40,023 nt of DNA, from contig DINE01000018.1 in NCBI GenBank assembly GCA_002425935.1, forward strand, positions 70,381 to 110,403. Reading direction: 5' to 3'. A program made the position numbers and the translations under genes. How positions within the stretch are numbered: position 1 is the stretch's first letter; every line of letters begins with the position of its first letter. This DNA is from Bacteroidales bacterium UBA5548 (GTDB lineage: Bacteria > Bacteroidota > Bacteroidia > Bacteroidales > UBA932). The notes under the pieces were generated by a model. The model was not told the origin of the DNA, ran no database searches, and saw only the letters and a program-made list of their open reading frames with translations. Below are positions 23,663 through 32,917 of this stretch, in pieces.

Positions 23663-24251
23663 CAGGTTTTGGTGTACTAAGTAGTTTAAGGTACATTTTC
23701 AGGCAAATCCAGGCATCCACAGCGGCATAGCTTATTTGCGCCTGAGACAATTCCGGTGTTTCCCAGTTTGACAATTGCTGTGATTTAGAGACTCTTGTGC
23801 CCAGGATTATTGCAGCCATCTTTCTTACGCTCTTCTCCATCACTCCCCATCCCGATGCAATTGTCTGCAAATCGACAAATCCTCTGGCTATAAATTTTGT
23901 ATGATACTGAAGTGCTCTGATATCATCATTAACGGCTGCTCCGACCTTTATAACTCTGGTTGTTGATAAAATGCGCGCCAGTTCAGGCGGTATGCCCAGA
24001 CTATGTAATCTGAAAATATAGGCTCTGTCTACCCCTGCAAGCTGAAGCAGTGCAACAGTATTTCTCTTTGTATTTGCCGTAAATGAGGGCTTTGTCTCTG
24101 TGTCAAACCCGATAAATTTTTGCGCACCAAGGTAACTCACAGCCTCAAAATAGTTATCATCAACTGCATCAATAACCTTTATGGGGCCGGAAAATTCTGC
24201 AACATGCAAAATTTCAACCTCTTCGGGCTTAATATTGGAACTAAAACTCAT
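23643..24251 (-). CDS. 3'-5' exonuclease, DEDDy (RNase D-like)
   Basis: Cytosolic single-domain exonuclease of 202 aa. The DEDDy residues are in place: D50 and E52 in FIGFDTET, an aspartate near 109-110 in AAVNDDIRAL, and Y175/D179 in YAAVDAW. The HRDC domains of full RNase D are missing, as in many Bacteroidota homologues. RNA versus DNA substrate is unknown. It overlaps both neighbours (rlmI by 20 bp, the racemase homologue by 11 bp), so it is co-transcribed. Confidence 0.9.
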   Translation of the reverse strand: MSFSSNIKPEEVEILHVAEFSGPIKVIDAVDDNYFEAVSYLGAQKFIGFDTETKPSFTANTKRNTVALLQLAGVDRAYIFRLHSLGIPPELARILSTTRVIKVGAAVNDDIRALQYHTKFIARGFVDLQTIASGWGVMEKSVRKMAAIILGTRVSKSQQLSNWETPELSQAQISYAAVDAWICLKMYLKLLSTPKPDAKNIS

Positions 24252-25701
24252 TACTCTCCAGATTATTTTTAATCAATCCGTAACTGTATGGAAGTCTCTC
24301 CTTTATTCTCAGGAGGTTGTCCTTGTTAATATTTACTTTCGAAAACGGAGTAACCAAAACCGATTTTTCAACGGAGCCTGTCTCTCTTCCGTATTTATAA
24401 TCAAAAGTCAGATTTCCGTTTTCGTCCCTGTACTTCTCTGGAAGTTGGGGGTTTGCAACAGATATAAAACCTTTAAGTGTATTGCCCTTGCCCGATTTTT
24501 TAAGATTTCGGTCTGCAAAAAGTGTTTTAAACGCCTCTTTGGCTGTATTAACTGCCGGATCAATAAATACTACCTCTTCTGCAAGTACATCGTCATAAAT
24601 CTTTACTCCTTCATAAGTGTATGTTCTCAGCTCGTCAACAACCTTAATCAGGGTATCAATAAGATATGGATAGTGGGTACACCCAAGTATTACGCTGTTT
24701 AATTTTACTCCGGGATTATCTCTTCTGTGTTTTTCAATAAGGGTAACCATATGGTACCTCGCGTAGTTCCCCGTAGAGTTCAGCTGAATATCCCCGATAT
24801 TTCCTGCCTCATCCTTTGCAATGAGAAGTGAGCCGGTACTTTGGTCAAATCTGTAAACAGGAAGCAGAGTTGTATCTATGCCATCGGGGAAGATACCAAG
24901 TTTTGGCCCCCTGTAATTCTCTCTTACTGCTGTGGCACCTTGCTGTATGTAGTCGTACTCAGAGTCAACCGCCTCTGCAAACCCCAGCCCGCCCTGATTT
25001 ACCACCTTCAGTTGTGCAACATACTTTTTGTCTGAAGCATATTTTAACAGAGCCTTTTCATACCCTCCGGAAGAGATAGTTCCCACAGTTGCAAGAACCC
25101 CTACTGCAAAAGGCTTCTGCTCATTTGGAGAGATAATTGACATAGCTCCGTCTGTTCCAGCCTGAATTACACCCACCGGTTTAACGCCTGTACCACTTAG
25201 GGCTAGCAGAGTCTTTATATCTTCCAGACCGTAGGCAGTTGCTGTATTACAGGCAATTACAACCATTTTGGTACGGTTTGGCACAGTTGTTAAAAAGAGA
25301 GCATCCTTAATAATAAGTTCTCTCAGGTAATCTGTTTTATTCTGTGAAGAGTAGACTCCGTAAGGCATATTTGCCTGATCGGCCAGATAGATAAAATCCT
25401 CTCCGTCAAAATCTAGAACTCCGTCAGGTATCTCTTCGCCGGTTTTATTGTCAAAGTAATCAGCAGAAAGGAATTGCTCAATAACGGTAAGTCCGCCTGT
25501 GCCTGAGTCAAACATTCCAACAGGGAGATCTCTCAGCCTCTGAGGATAGCTCCCAAAATCGGCATAAAAAGCCGAAGATCTATCGTTGAGTGCTATTCCG
25601 GTCAGTGCAACCTCAGCCTCTTTTTTGCTGTTAGTACAAGATAAAATGGCAAAAGTTATTGCCAGTGACACTCCGTTTTTAAGTATTGAGTTACTTTTCA
25701 T
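24241..25701 (-). CDS. Glutamate/aspartate racemase homologue with lipoprotein signal (exported MurI-like)
   Basis: A 486-aa member of the Asp/Glu racemase superfamily that retains the MurI signatures: MFDSGTGGLTVIEQ (D65-S66), DQANMPYG, the first catalytic-type cysteine C150 in IACNTATAYG, LATVGTISSGGY, and the second in ILGCTHYP (C340-T341-H342). Cytosolic MurI is about 270 aa. This protein has an N-terminal lipoprotein signal with lipobox ILSC (C22), an insert of about 90 residues between the two cysteine motifs, and about 130 residues after the second. Export would place L-Glu/D-Glu interconversion, or a related reaction, outside the cytoplasm. It sits between purM and an exonuclease with 11-bp overlaps. 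The substrate is not established. Confidence 0.85.
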   Translation of the reverse strand: MKSNSILKNGVSLAITFAILSCTNSKKEAEVALTGIALNDRSSAFYADFGSYPQRLRDLPVGMFDSGTGGLTVIEQFLSADYFDNKTGEEIPDGVLDFDGEDFIYLADQANMPYGVYSSQNKTDYLRELIIKDALFLTTVPNRTKMVVIACNTATAYGLEDIKTLLALSGTGVKPVGVIQAGTDGAMSIISPNEQKPFAVGVLATVGTISSGGYEKALLKYASDKKYVAQLKVVNQGGLGFAEAVDSEYDYIQQGATAVRENYRGPKLGIFPDGIDTTLLPVYRFDQSTGSLLIAKDEAGNIGDIQLNSTGNYARYHMVTLIEKHRRDNPGVKLNSVILGCTHYPYLIDTLIKVVDELRTYTYEGVKIYDDVLAEEVVFIDPAVNTAKEAFKTLFADRNLKKSGKGNTLKGFISVANPQLPEKYRDENGNLTFDYKYGRETGSVEKSVLVTPFSKVNINKDNLLRIKERLPYSYGLIKNNLESNEF

Positions 25702-26878
25702 AGCTAAATTCCCCGTATTCAGTCATTAATATAACTTCGGCAGATGATGATTTTTCAACTCTTCCTATAACTCTTGCCTCAACACCGTACTTTTCCGATA
25801 TGTCAATAATCTGTTGTGCTGCTTCGGGCTTAACATAAATTTCAAGCCTGTGACCCATATTGAACACCTTATACATTTCGCTCCAGGCAGACGAGGACTC
25901 CTTCTGAATGTACCTGAACAAGGGAGGTACAGGAAACATATTGTCCTTTATTACCTTAAGCTTGTCAATAAAGTTAAGCACTTTGGTCTGACCACCTCCT
26001 GAGCAGTGTACCATTCCACATACCGAATTGCGGCAGTTTTCAAGAATCTCTTTAACAACAGGAGCATATGTCCGTGTAGGTGAGAGCAATAGTTTACCAA
26101 AAGTCAGGCCTGTTTCCGGATCAGTTTCATCAAGTCTTCTGGATCCTGTATAAGCAAGATCCTTAGGTATCTGAGAGTTGTAACTTTCAGGGTACTTCTC
26201 TCCCACATAGGAGGCAAACAGATCGTGTCTTGCAGATGTGAGTCCGTTACTGCCTGTTCCTCCGTTGTATTCATCCTCGTAAACGGCCTTCCCATATGAA
26301 GAGAGCCCGATAACCAGATTGCCGGCAGAAATTTTAGAGTTGTCAATTACATCAGACCTCTTCATCCTTGCGCAGACGGTGCTGTCAACAATAATTGTCC
26401 TGACCAGATCTCCCACATCGGCAGTCTCACCGCCTGTAAGACAGATATTTAAGCCATATTTTGCCATCTTTTCAGCAAAAGATTCAGAACCCGCAATAAT
26501 CGCAGAGATTACATCTCCTGGAATTCTGTGCTTATTCCTGCCAATTGTAGAGGAGAGCAGAATATTATCAAGTGCTCCCACACAAATCAGATCATCGGTG
26601 TTCATCACAATCGCGTCCTGAGCAATTCCTGCCCACACACTCATGTCACCTGTCTCTTTCCAGTAAACATAGGCAAGCGATGATTTTGTTCCGGCACCGT
26701 CTGCATGCATCACCACACAATATTCAGGGTCATTCGCCAGATAGTCAGGGACAATTTTGCAAAAAGCTTTTGGAAAAAGCCCTTTATCAATCTTCTCTAT
26801 TGCTTTGTGAACATCCTCTTTTGACGAAGAGACCCCTCTGCTTGCATATTTACCTGCATCTTTGCTGTTTACTGTCAT
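25691..26878 (-). CDS. purM: Phosphoribosylformylglycinamidine cyclo-ligase (AIR synthase) PurM
   Basis: Fifth step of purine synthesis: ATP-dependent ring closure of FGAM to aminoimidazole ribotide. N-terminal segments MHADGAGTKSSLAY and DAIVMNTDDLICVGA are the PurM/PurL-type ATP-binding parts, followed by ICLTGGETADVGDLV and the C-terminal VCGMVHCSGGGQTKVL. At 395 aa it is longer than E. coli PurM (345) and matches the Bacteroidota form. It lies 9 bp after glnN and overlaps the racemase homologue by 11 bp. purD is elsewhere in the window, so purine genes are scattered. Confidence 0.92.
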   Translation of the reverse strand: MTVNSKDAGKYASRGVSSSKEDVHKAIEKIDKGLFPKAFCKIVPDYLANDPEYCVVMHADGAGTKSSLAYVYWKETGDMSVWAGIAQDAIVMNTDDLICVGALDNILLSSTIGRNKHRIPGDVISAIIAGSESFAEKMAKYGLNICLTGGETADVGDLVRTIIVDSTVCARMKRSDVIDNSKISAGNLVIGLSSYGKAVYEDEYNGGTGSNGLTSARHDLFASYVGEKYPESYNSQIPKDLAYTGSRRLDETDPETGLTFGKLLLSPTRTYAPVVKEILENCRNSVCGMVHCSGGGQTKVLNFIDKLKVIKDNMFPVPPLFRYIQKESSSAWSEMYKVFNMGHRLEIYVKPEAAQQIIDISEKYGVEARVIGRVEKSSSAEVILMTEYGEFSYEK

Positions 26879-26887
26879 AACTCAAAT

Positions 26888-29074
26888 CTATCTTAAAAAG
26901 AGAAGCTCTCTGTATTTTGGAAGCGGCCACAATTCGTCATCCACAAGCATCTCAAGTTTGTCAACTGTTGTCCTGATTTTAAAGATGTAAGGAAGTACAT
27001 CTTTTGAATAGGCAGCGGCTCTCTCAGGATATGAAGCAATTACATTTGCATCTTTCCTTGCCTGAACCAGTGCATGGAAATCTTCGCGAAGCTGCTGAAT
27101 ATATCCGGAAATTTTCTTTATTGTGACAAGCTGCCTCTCTGACATTGACTTGTATTCATCCTCAGGAAAGAGCTCTTTTATCCCCAAAACATTGTCTATT
27201 AATGAGTTCTGGAATTTTATTGCGGTTGGAATTATGTGATTAACAGTTAGATCACCGATAACCCTTGCCTCAATCTGAAGTTTTTTAATAAATATCTCAT
27301 TCAACACCTCATATCTGGCCTCAACCTCTCTTACGCTCAGCACCTCTGTCTCCTCCATCAGTTTAATGGTTTTAGGATCCAGAAAAGCCTTGAATGCTTC
27401 CGGAACGTCCGATATTCCCTTCAAACCTCTTCTTTCAGCCTCTTTATGCCACTCTTCACTGTAACCGTTTCCTTCAAACCTAATGGCTTTTGACTCCTTG
27501 ATGTATTGTCTGATAATTTTAATGAATGCTTCATCTTTTGAAGTCCCCTCATCAATCTCCTTTTCGACCAACTGCTTAAATCTTGTAAGCTGCTGGGCTA
27601 CTGCAGTATTTAATACAAACATAGATGATGCCACATTAACAGAAGATCCTACTGCTCTGAATTCAAACCTGTTTCCAGTAAAGGCAAACGGAGATGTTCT
27701 GTTACGGTCTGTATTATCCGGCAATATTTCAGGAATCTTACCTACAACATCAAGTTTAATTGACTTACTGTCTGCAGGGCTGTCTGCTACCGACATGCTC
27801 TCGATTGAGTCAAGAACCTCTGTAAGAGTTGTACCTGTAAATACCGACATAATTGCAGGAGGCGCCTCACTTCCACCCAGACGAAAAGAGTTATTGAGAG
27901 ATGCCGCACTGGCCATTATGAGATGGTGATGTTCGTGAACTGCTTTAATTACAGAGACAAAGAAGCTCAGAAACTGTATGTTTGTCCGCGGGGTTTTCCC
28001 CGGTGAAAGCAGATTCACTCCCTGATTGGTAACCATAGACCAGTTGCAGTGCTTTCCTGAACCGTTTATTCCGGCAAAAGGTTTTTCGTGAAAAATTACC
28101 TTCAGTTTATGTTTTTTGGCAATCTTTCTCATGAGTATCATCATCATGAGGTTGTGGTCAACAGAGAGGTTTGCCTCTGCAAAATATGGTGCAAACTCGA
28201 ACTGATTGGGTGCAACCTCATTATGCCTGGTCTTGAGAACAACACCAAGTTTAAACGCCTCTGTTTCAAAATCTTTCATAAAGCACATAACCCTCGAAGG
28301 TATCGCTCCAAAATAGTGGTCTTCCAACTGCTGATCTTTGGCTGAGGTATGCCCGATAAGGGTTCTGTTACAGAGCATTAAATCTGGTCTAGCCCTGAAT
28401 AGCGCTTCGTCAACAACAAAGTACTCCTGCTCAATTCCAAGCATGACATTGACTCTCAACGTTTTTGAGTCAAACATCTTTGCAAGCTCAGTTGCAGCTT
28501 TGTCGAGTTGTTGAAGTGACTTCAGATGAGGAGTCTTCATATCAAGAGACTCTCCGGTATATGCTACAAACACAGATGGGATACAAAGTGTCTGGTCAAT
28601 TATGAAGGCAGGGGATGTAGGATCCCAGGCTGTGTAGCCCCTTGCTTCGAATGTATTTCTTAAACCACCGTTCGGAAAGCTTGATGCATCAGGTTCCTGC
28701 TGGACAAGGGCGTCACCTTTGAAATTCTCAAACACTCCTCCGTTTATAGAAGGATCAACGAATGCCTCATGCTTCTCTGCCGTTGCGTCAGTGAGAGGAT
28801 GAAACCAGTGAGTGTAGTGAGTAGCCCCCCTCTCAATCGCCCAGGCTTTCATACCTGAGGCAATCTGGTTGGCTACCTTTCTGTCAATCTTTACTCCGTC
28901 ATTAATTGCCAAATGAACAGCTTCGAAGGCCTCTGCCGAAAGGTAGCGGCGCATCTTCTCCACATCAAAGACATTCTGACCGAAGTATTGAGAAACAGGT
29001 GCGCTTTCAAGGTGAAATCTTTCGGCCTTATGGCTCGAAAACTCGTCTAATGCCCTTTTTCTGAAACTACTCAT
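26888..29074 (-). CDS. glnN: Glutamine synthetase type III
   Basis: ATP-dependent formation of glutamine from glutamate and ammonium; the large GSIII form (728 aa) common in Bacteroidota. Family segments are EQEYFVVDEALF, KTRHNEVAPNQFEFAPYF, FHEKPFAGINGSGKHCNWSM and NRTSPFAFTGNRFEFRAVGSS, together covering the glutamate, ammonium and ATP sites. It heads an operon with purM, a glutamine-fed pathway. A -7 box TACATTTG stands about 36 nt upstream of the start. Confidence 0.97.
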   Translation of the reverse strand: MSSFRKRALDEFSSHKAERFHLESAPVSQYFGQNVFDVEKMRRYLSAEAFEAVHLAINDGVKIDRKVANQIASGMKAWAIERGATHYTHWFHPLTDATAEKHEAFVDPSINGGVFENFKGDALVQQEPDASSFPNGGLRNTFEARGYTAWDPTSPAFIIDQTLCIPSVFVAYTGESLDMKTPHLKSLQQLDKAATELAKMFDSKTLRVNVMLGIEQEYFVVDEALFRARPDLMLCNRTLIGHTSAKDQQLEDHYFGAIPSRVMCFMKDFETEAFKLGVVLKTRHNEVAPNQFEFAPYFAEANLSVDHNLMMMILMRKIAKKHKLKVIFHEKPFAGINGSGKHCNWSMVTNQGVNLLSPGKTPRTNIQFLSFFVSVIKAVHEHHHLIMASAASLNNSFRLGGSEAPPAIMSVFTGTTLTEVLDSIESMSVADSPADSKSIKLDVVGKIPEILPDNTDRNRTSPFAFTGNRFEFRAVGSSVNVASSMFVLNTAVAQQLTRFKQLVEKEIDEGTSKDEAFIKIIRQYIKESKAIRFEGNGYSEEWHKEAERRGLKGISDVPEAFKAFLDPKTIKLMEETEVLSVREVEARYEVLNEIFIKKLQIEARVIGDLTVNHIIPTAIKFQNSLIDNVLGIKELFPEDEYKSMSERQLVTIKKISGYIQQLREDFHALVQARKDANVIASYPERAAAYSKDVLPYIFKIRTTVDKLEMLVDDELWPLPKYRELLFLR

Positions 29075-29109
29075 TGTCTTTACTAAATTAACCTGATTTA
29101 TTAACCGGG

Positions 29110-29117
29110 CAAATGTA
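29110..29117 (-). promoter_or_regulatory. -7 box TACATTTG for glnN
   Basis: Minus-strand TAnnTTTG match, giving a leader of about 30 nt. It is back-to-back with the dacB promoter. No clear -33 TTTG. Confidence 0.45.
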
Positions 29118-29149
29118 ATTATAATTTTAAAAAGATTTGTTATTTTTCG

Positions 29150-29157
29150 TACTTTTG
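29150..29157 (+). promoter_or_regulatory. -7 box TACTTTTG for dacB
   Basis: Plus-strand TAnnTTTG match; predicted start near 29163, about 19 nt before the dacB ATG. No clear -33 TTTG at N19. Confidence 0.5.
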
Positions 29158-29181
29158 CTCAAATAACTAAACTCATTAAAA

Positions 29182-30639
29182 ATGAAACAGACTGCCACTT
29201 TCCTGACACTTTTGCTATGCTTTCTTTTTGGAAGTTCGCTCACTGCCCAGAACAATATTCAGAGGTATATTGAATCGTTGAAAAAAGACACACTCTTTAT
29301 CGATGCTGCGGTGGGAATCATGGTAATGGACTCAAAAGGCAATACAGTTGCCTCTTGGAATCCCGATATGCCGCTGCTAACAGCTTCAACGATGAAAACT
29401 ATTAGTACCGGAATGGCATTAAAAGTCTTGGGAAAAGATTACCGGTTTGCAACAAAACTTGCATACGACGGCGTGATCAGAGATGGAGTGCTTTACGGCA
29501 ATCTCTACATTATCGGCGGTGGCGACCCAACTCTCGGTTCGCAGGACACGCTGGCCAAACCAACTCAGGAGCTGTTTGCAGAGTGGAGGGAGGCTGTCGT
29601 TGCTAACGGCATAAGAAGAATAAACGGTCACATAGTTGCCGACGACCGTTTTTTTGAACCAGAAATTGTCCCGGAGAGTTGGTCGTGGAATAATATCGGG
29701 CCTTCATACGGCGGTGGCACATCAGGACTTTCATTCAATGAAAATCTTCAGAATTTCAGCTTCAGGCCCGGTTTAAACAGAGGTGACAACGCTTTTCTAA
29801 AGCGGGTATACCCGGAAATTCCGGAGATGAAGTATGTAATTAACCTCACTTCTGCTGAGAGAGAGAGGAGCAGATACTCATATCATGTATCCGATCTTGC
29901 TAAGGTTGGAAGGTTTTCCGGCAGCGTGGCAATGGGGGCAGATTCTGTAATTCTGACAGTTGCAAGCAAGTTTCCTCACCTGAGTTGTGCTCATGAGTTT
30001 CGCAAATACCTCGAGTTAAACGGTATTTACAGTAAATCTGGGGTTTTGGATGCGAGGGAGATGAATCTGCCTGGTGAAGAATCTCTTAGCGTAATTGAGG
30101 TTACCTACTCCCCATCTCTTACTTCAATCATTAATGTAACAAACCGCATAAGCAATAACTTCTATGCAGAGACTCTGCTCAAGATGGTAGGGAAGCAGAT
30201 AACAGGAACCGGTTCTTATGACTCTTCAAGGGTTGCTGTCCAAAGAGTATTCCGTGAGATGGGTCTTAAAACCAAAGGCTATACTCAATCTGACGGAAGT
30301 GGTCTCTCAAGACAGAACTACGTATCAGCGAGATTTTTCTGCAATTATTTCGCAAAGATGAAAGAAAACCCTAACTTTGATGTGTTTTTCAACTCCCTTC
30401 CGCAACCGGGGGGGCCGGGCACTTTAAAAAGCGTACTTAGTGCAGAGAAACAGTCCGACAAAGAGAGGATCCATGCTAAAAGCGGATCTTTGGCAAATGT
30501 GAGATGTTATGCCGGATATGTTGTAAGAAAAAATGGAGAGATGATCTATTTTGCCATTCTTGCCAACAACTTCTCGGCAAGGACTGCACAGATGCAGGTA
30601 GGAATTGAAGGATTTATGAGAGAACTAACAAAATATTAA
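29182..30639 (+). CDS. dacB: D-alanyl-D-alanine carboxypeptidase/endopeptidase (PBP4, DacB, family S13)
   Basis: Periplasmic low-molecular-weight penicillin-binding protein that trims or cuts D-Ala cross-links in peptidoglycan. It has a signal peptide at residues 1-22 (cleaved near LTAQ). The catalytic SxxK is at S69-K72 (ASTMKTIS), the second motif region is DGSGLSRQN, and the third is HAKSGSL (KSG in place of KTG). The long insert between the first two motifs is normal for S13. Length 485 aa fits. An aminotransferase gene follows after 10 bp. Confidence 0.95.
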   Translation: MKQTATFLTLLLCFLFGSSLTAQNNIQRYIESLKKDTLFIDAAVGIMVMDSKGNTVASWNPDMPLLTASTMKTISTGMALKVLGKDYRFATKLAYDGVIRDGVLYGNLYIIGGGDPTLGSQDTLAKPTQELFAEWREAVVANGIRRINGHIVADDRFFEPEIVPESWSWNNIGPSYGGGTSGLSFNENLQNFSFRPGLNRGDNAFLKRVYPEIPEMKYVINLTSAERERSRYSYHVSDLAKVGRFSGSVAMGADSVILTVASKFPHLSCAHEFRKYLELNGIYSKSGVLDAREMNLPGEESLSVIEVTYSPSLTSIINVTNRISNNFYAETLLKMVGKQITGTGSYDSSRVAVQRVFREMGLKTKGYTQSDGSGLSRQNYVSARFFCNYFAKMKENPNFDVFFNSLPQPGGPGTLKSVLSAEKQSDKERIHAKSGSLANVRCYAGYVVRKNGEMIYFAILANNFSARTAQMQVGIEGFMRELTKY

Positions 30640-30649
30640 AAAATAAGAC

Positions 30650-31852
30650 ATGTTAACACTTTCCAGAAAAGCAAATGAAATGCCGGCGTCTCCAATCAGG
30701 AAGCTGGTACCTTATGCTGAACAGGCCAAAAAAAGAGGCGTAAAAGTTTATCACCTTAATATCGGCCAGCCAGATATCGCGTCGCCCAAAGAGGCACTTG
30801 ATGCGGTAAGAAACATCAATCTTGACCTGATTTCATACCCGCACTCTGCAGGTATTGAATCATACAGAGAGGGGCTGGTTAAATATTATGAATCGGTAAA
30901 TATTCACGTAACTGCATCGGAGATTAACATCACAAACGGGGGTAGCGAGGCTCTTCAGATAGCTCTTGCCGTAACATGCAACCCTGATGATGAGGTAATT
31001 GTAATGGAGCCATTCTATACAAACTACAACTCTTTTGCGGTTCAGAACAATGTTAAGCTGGTTCCTATCGCAACCAGTATTGACAACGGTTTTGCATTGC
31101 CTGAAATTAGTGAGTTCGAAAAACTGATAACTCCAAAAACCAAAGGTATAATCATTTGCAGCCCCGGCAACCCTACAGGAACACTCTATCCGAAAGCAGC
31201 TATTGAGAAACTTGGCGAGATCGCTAAAAAGCATCAGTTGTTCATCTTCTCTGACGAGGTTTACAGAGAGTTCTGCTACACAGATGAGCCTCACTTCTCT
31301 TGTATGCACCTTGAGGGTCTGGAACAAAATGTAATTCTGATAGACTCAGTCTCTAAAAGATATAGTCTTTGCGGAGTAAGAATTGGTGCTATTGTCTCTA
31401 AAAACAAAGAGGTAATGAGTGCTGTTCTTCGCTACGCACAGGCAAGATTATGCTCACCTGCACTTGGTCAGATTGCATCTGAGGGAGCTCTTGCAACCCC
31501 AAAAGAGTATTTCGAAGCTGTTCGCACGGAGTATATGAACCGCAGGGATGTTATGATTGAGATGTTAAATAAAATGGAGGGAGTTAAAACCCCTATGCCT
31601 ATGGGTGCCTTCTACACAATTGCAAAATTGCCTGTAGATGACAGCGATAAATTCGCTCAGTGGCTTCTGGAGGAGTTTCAGTACGAAAACCAGACTGTAA
31701 TGGTTGCACCGGCTGCAGGCTTCTATGCAACTAAAGGGAAGGGCACAGATGAGGTGAGAATTGCCTACGTTCTTAAAATCGAAGATCTTAAAAATGCAAT
31801 GAAATGCCTTGAGGTTGCACTGAAACAGTACCCGGGCAGGACAATCAAATAG
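30650..31852 (+). CDS. PLP-dependent aminotransferase, class I/II (AspC-like)
   Basis: Cytosolic fold-type I aminotransferase of 400 aa. The PLP lysine is K236 in DSVSKRYSLCGVRIG. SPGNPTG (N174) and SDEVYREF (D202, Y205) complete the cofactor site, and an arginine in DEVRIAYV near the C-terminus binds the substrate carboxylate. The amino donor and acceptor are not clear; aspartate, alanine or aromatic specificity are all possible. It probably shares the dacB transcript. Confidence 0.9.
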   Translation: MLTLSRKANEMPASPIRKLVPYAEQAKKRGVKVYHLNIGQPDIASPKEALDAVRNINLDLISYPHSAGIESYREGLVKYYESVNIHVTASEINITNGGSEALQIALAVTCNPDDEVIVMEPFYTNYNSFAVQNNVKLVPIATSIDNGFALPEISEFEKLITPKTKGIIICSPGNPTGTLYPKAAIEKLGEIAKKHQLFIFSDEVYREFCYTDEPHFSCMHLEGLEQNVILIDSVSKRYSLCGVRIGAIVSKNKEVMSAVLRYAQARLCSPALGQIASEGALATPKEYFEAVRTEYMNRRDVMIEMLNKMEGVKTPMPMGAFYTIAKLPVDDSDKFAQWLLEEFQYENQTVMVAPAAGFYATKGKGTDEVRIAYVLKIEDLKNAMKCLEVALKQYPGRTIK

Positions 31853-31880
31853 TAATCTTAGATAATAATGAGTAATCCGG

Positions 31881-31906
31881 GCCGGCTGATTTGAAAATCA
31901 GCCGGC
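31881..31906. terminator. Hairpin between convergent aminotransferase and membrane-protein genes
   Basis: GCCGGCTGATT (31881-31891) pairs with AATCAGCCGGC (31896-31906) around a 4-nt loop. The T run after it is poor on both strands, so termination is likely but not certain. Position between two convergent stops supports the call. Confidence 0.65.
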
Positions 31907-31915
31907 TCTGCTGTT

Positions 31916-32902
31916 TCATAAAAAAGCTGCAACTCTGTTTAGAGCAATCATAATCAACAGGACAAAAAATTCTGCTCTTTTTTCAGCAGAGGTAGTTCCA
32001 TGGGTTATATACTCTGCAACTATCAGCGATAATGGTAATGATATAATATAGAAAAAGGCAGGTTGAGTTTCGGGATAGAAGAAAGTGACTAAACTCAGAA
32101 GTATCATAAGCACTACATTCCTTGAGACACTTGCAGATTTAATAATTTTGTATGTTCCGGACACCTTTCCTACCATAACTGCCGACCTGTAAAAAATCAG
32201 AACAAAGGTGAAAACCAGAAGAAGACCGGCGAGAGAATCTACTAATATTCCCGGAGCAGAGATAGCTTTAAGATCTGTGAATACCTGATTTATAACATCT
32301 CCGTTATCATCATAAAAGAGGTGCCGGAGAGAGATTATAAAAACATAAGGCAATACCACCATTATTACAGAGATAACAATATTTCTTAAGTCAAATGAGC
32401 TGGTTCTTAGCGAGTAATACAGAATCAACGGTACAACCGGAATTAAATGAGGGTCAAACAGCGTTGCAACGGAGACAAGCAGTACCGACAAAACCAGATT
32501 TCTGTCATTGTCCTTTGTAAAAAGCGAGATATAGAGAGAATATAAAACTAATGGTGTTGCAATTGTAGTTCCTGTAAAAACAAGCGATGTTTCTGGTGTA
32601 AGAACAAAAATAAAAAAGATTAGAGGAGCTGTTGAAAATGGCCTGCCGCAACTGAAAACTCTTGAGTTAAAAAAATAGAGAATCACTGACGTGATGATTG
32701 TCAGAATTATCACAATTGCGGCAGAATGTTCCGGATTCAGGTAACCGGAATCAAAGATTCCCTTTAAAAAAGTAATACTCCCGGAGTGGGCTTTATCAGA
32801 GATATTGCCGTTGAGCATTAAGGATGAGGCTAGCATACCTATTGCGAACAGGCCCAGAAAAATGGGCGAGTAGACAAACCAGTATCTTGTCTTTTCCCTC
32901 AT
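31916..32902 (-). CDS. Polytopic membrane protein of unknown function (possibly DUF6427)
   Basis: A 328-aa inner-membrane protein with about nine or ten hydrophobic helices and few charged residues (YSPIFLGLFAIGMLASSLML near the start; SLPLSLIVAEYITHGTTS and FFVLLIMIALNRVAAFL near the end). No transporter motif was recognised. I think of the Bacteroidota family DUF6427, but with low certainty. It starts 15 bp after the purD stop, so the two are probably co-transcribed. Confidence 0.7.
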   Translation of the reverse strand: MREKTRYWFVYSPIFLGLFAIGMLASSLMLNGNISDKAHSGSITFLKGIFDSGYLNPEHSAAIVIILTIITSVILYFFNSRVFSCGRPFSTAPLIFFIFVLTPETSLVFTGTTIATPLVLYSLYISLFTKDNDRNLVLSVLLVSVATLFDPHLIPVVPLILYYSLRTSSFDLRNIVISVIMVVLPYVFIISLRHLFYDDNGDVINQVFTDLKAISAPGILVDSLAGLLLVFTFVLIFYRSAVMVGKVSGTYKIIKSASVSRNVVLMILLSLVTFFYPETQPAFFYIISLPLSLIVAEYITHGTTSAEKRAEFFVLLIMIALNRVAAFL

Positions 32903-32917
32903 CTCATACTTTATTCT

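Noticed and set aside
24181..24702. Plus-strand open frame of 173 codons
   Set aside because: Antisense to the racemase homologue and exonuclease genes, with a Cys/Ile/Phe-rich translation and no family resemblance.
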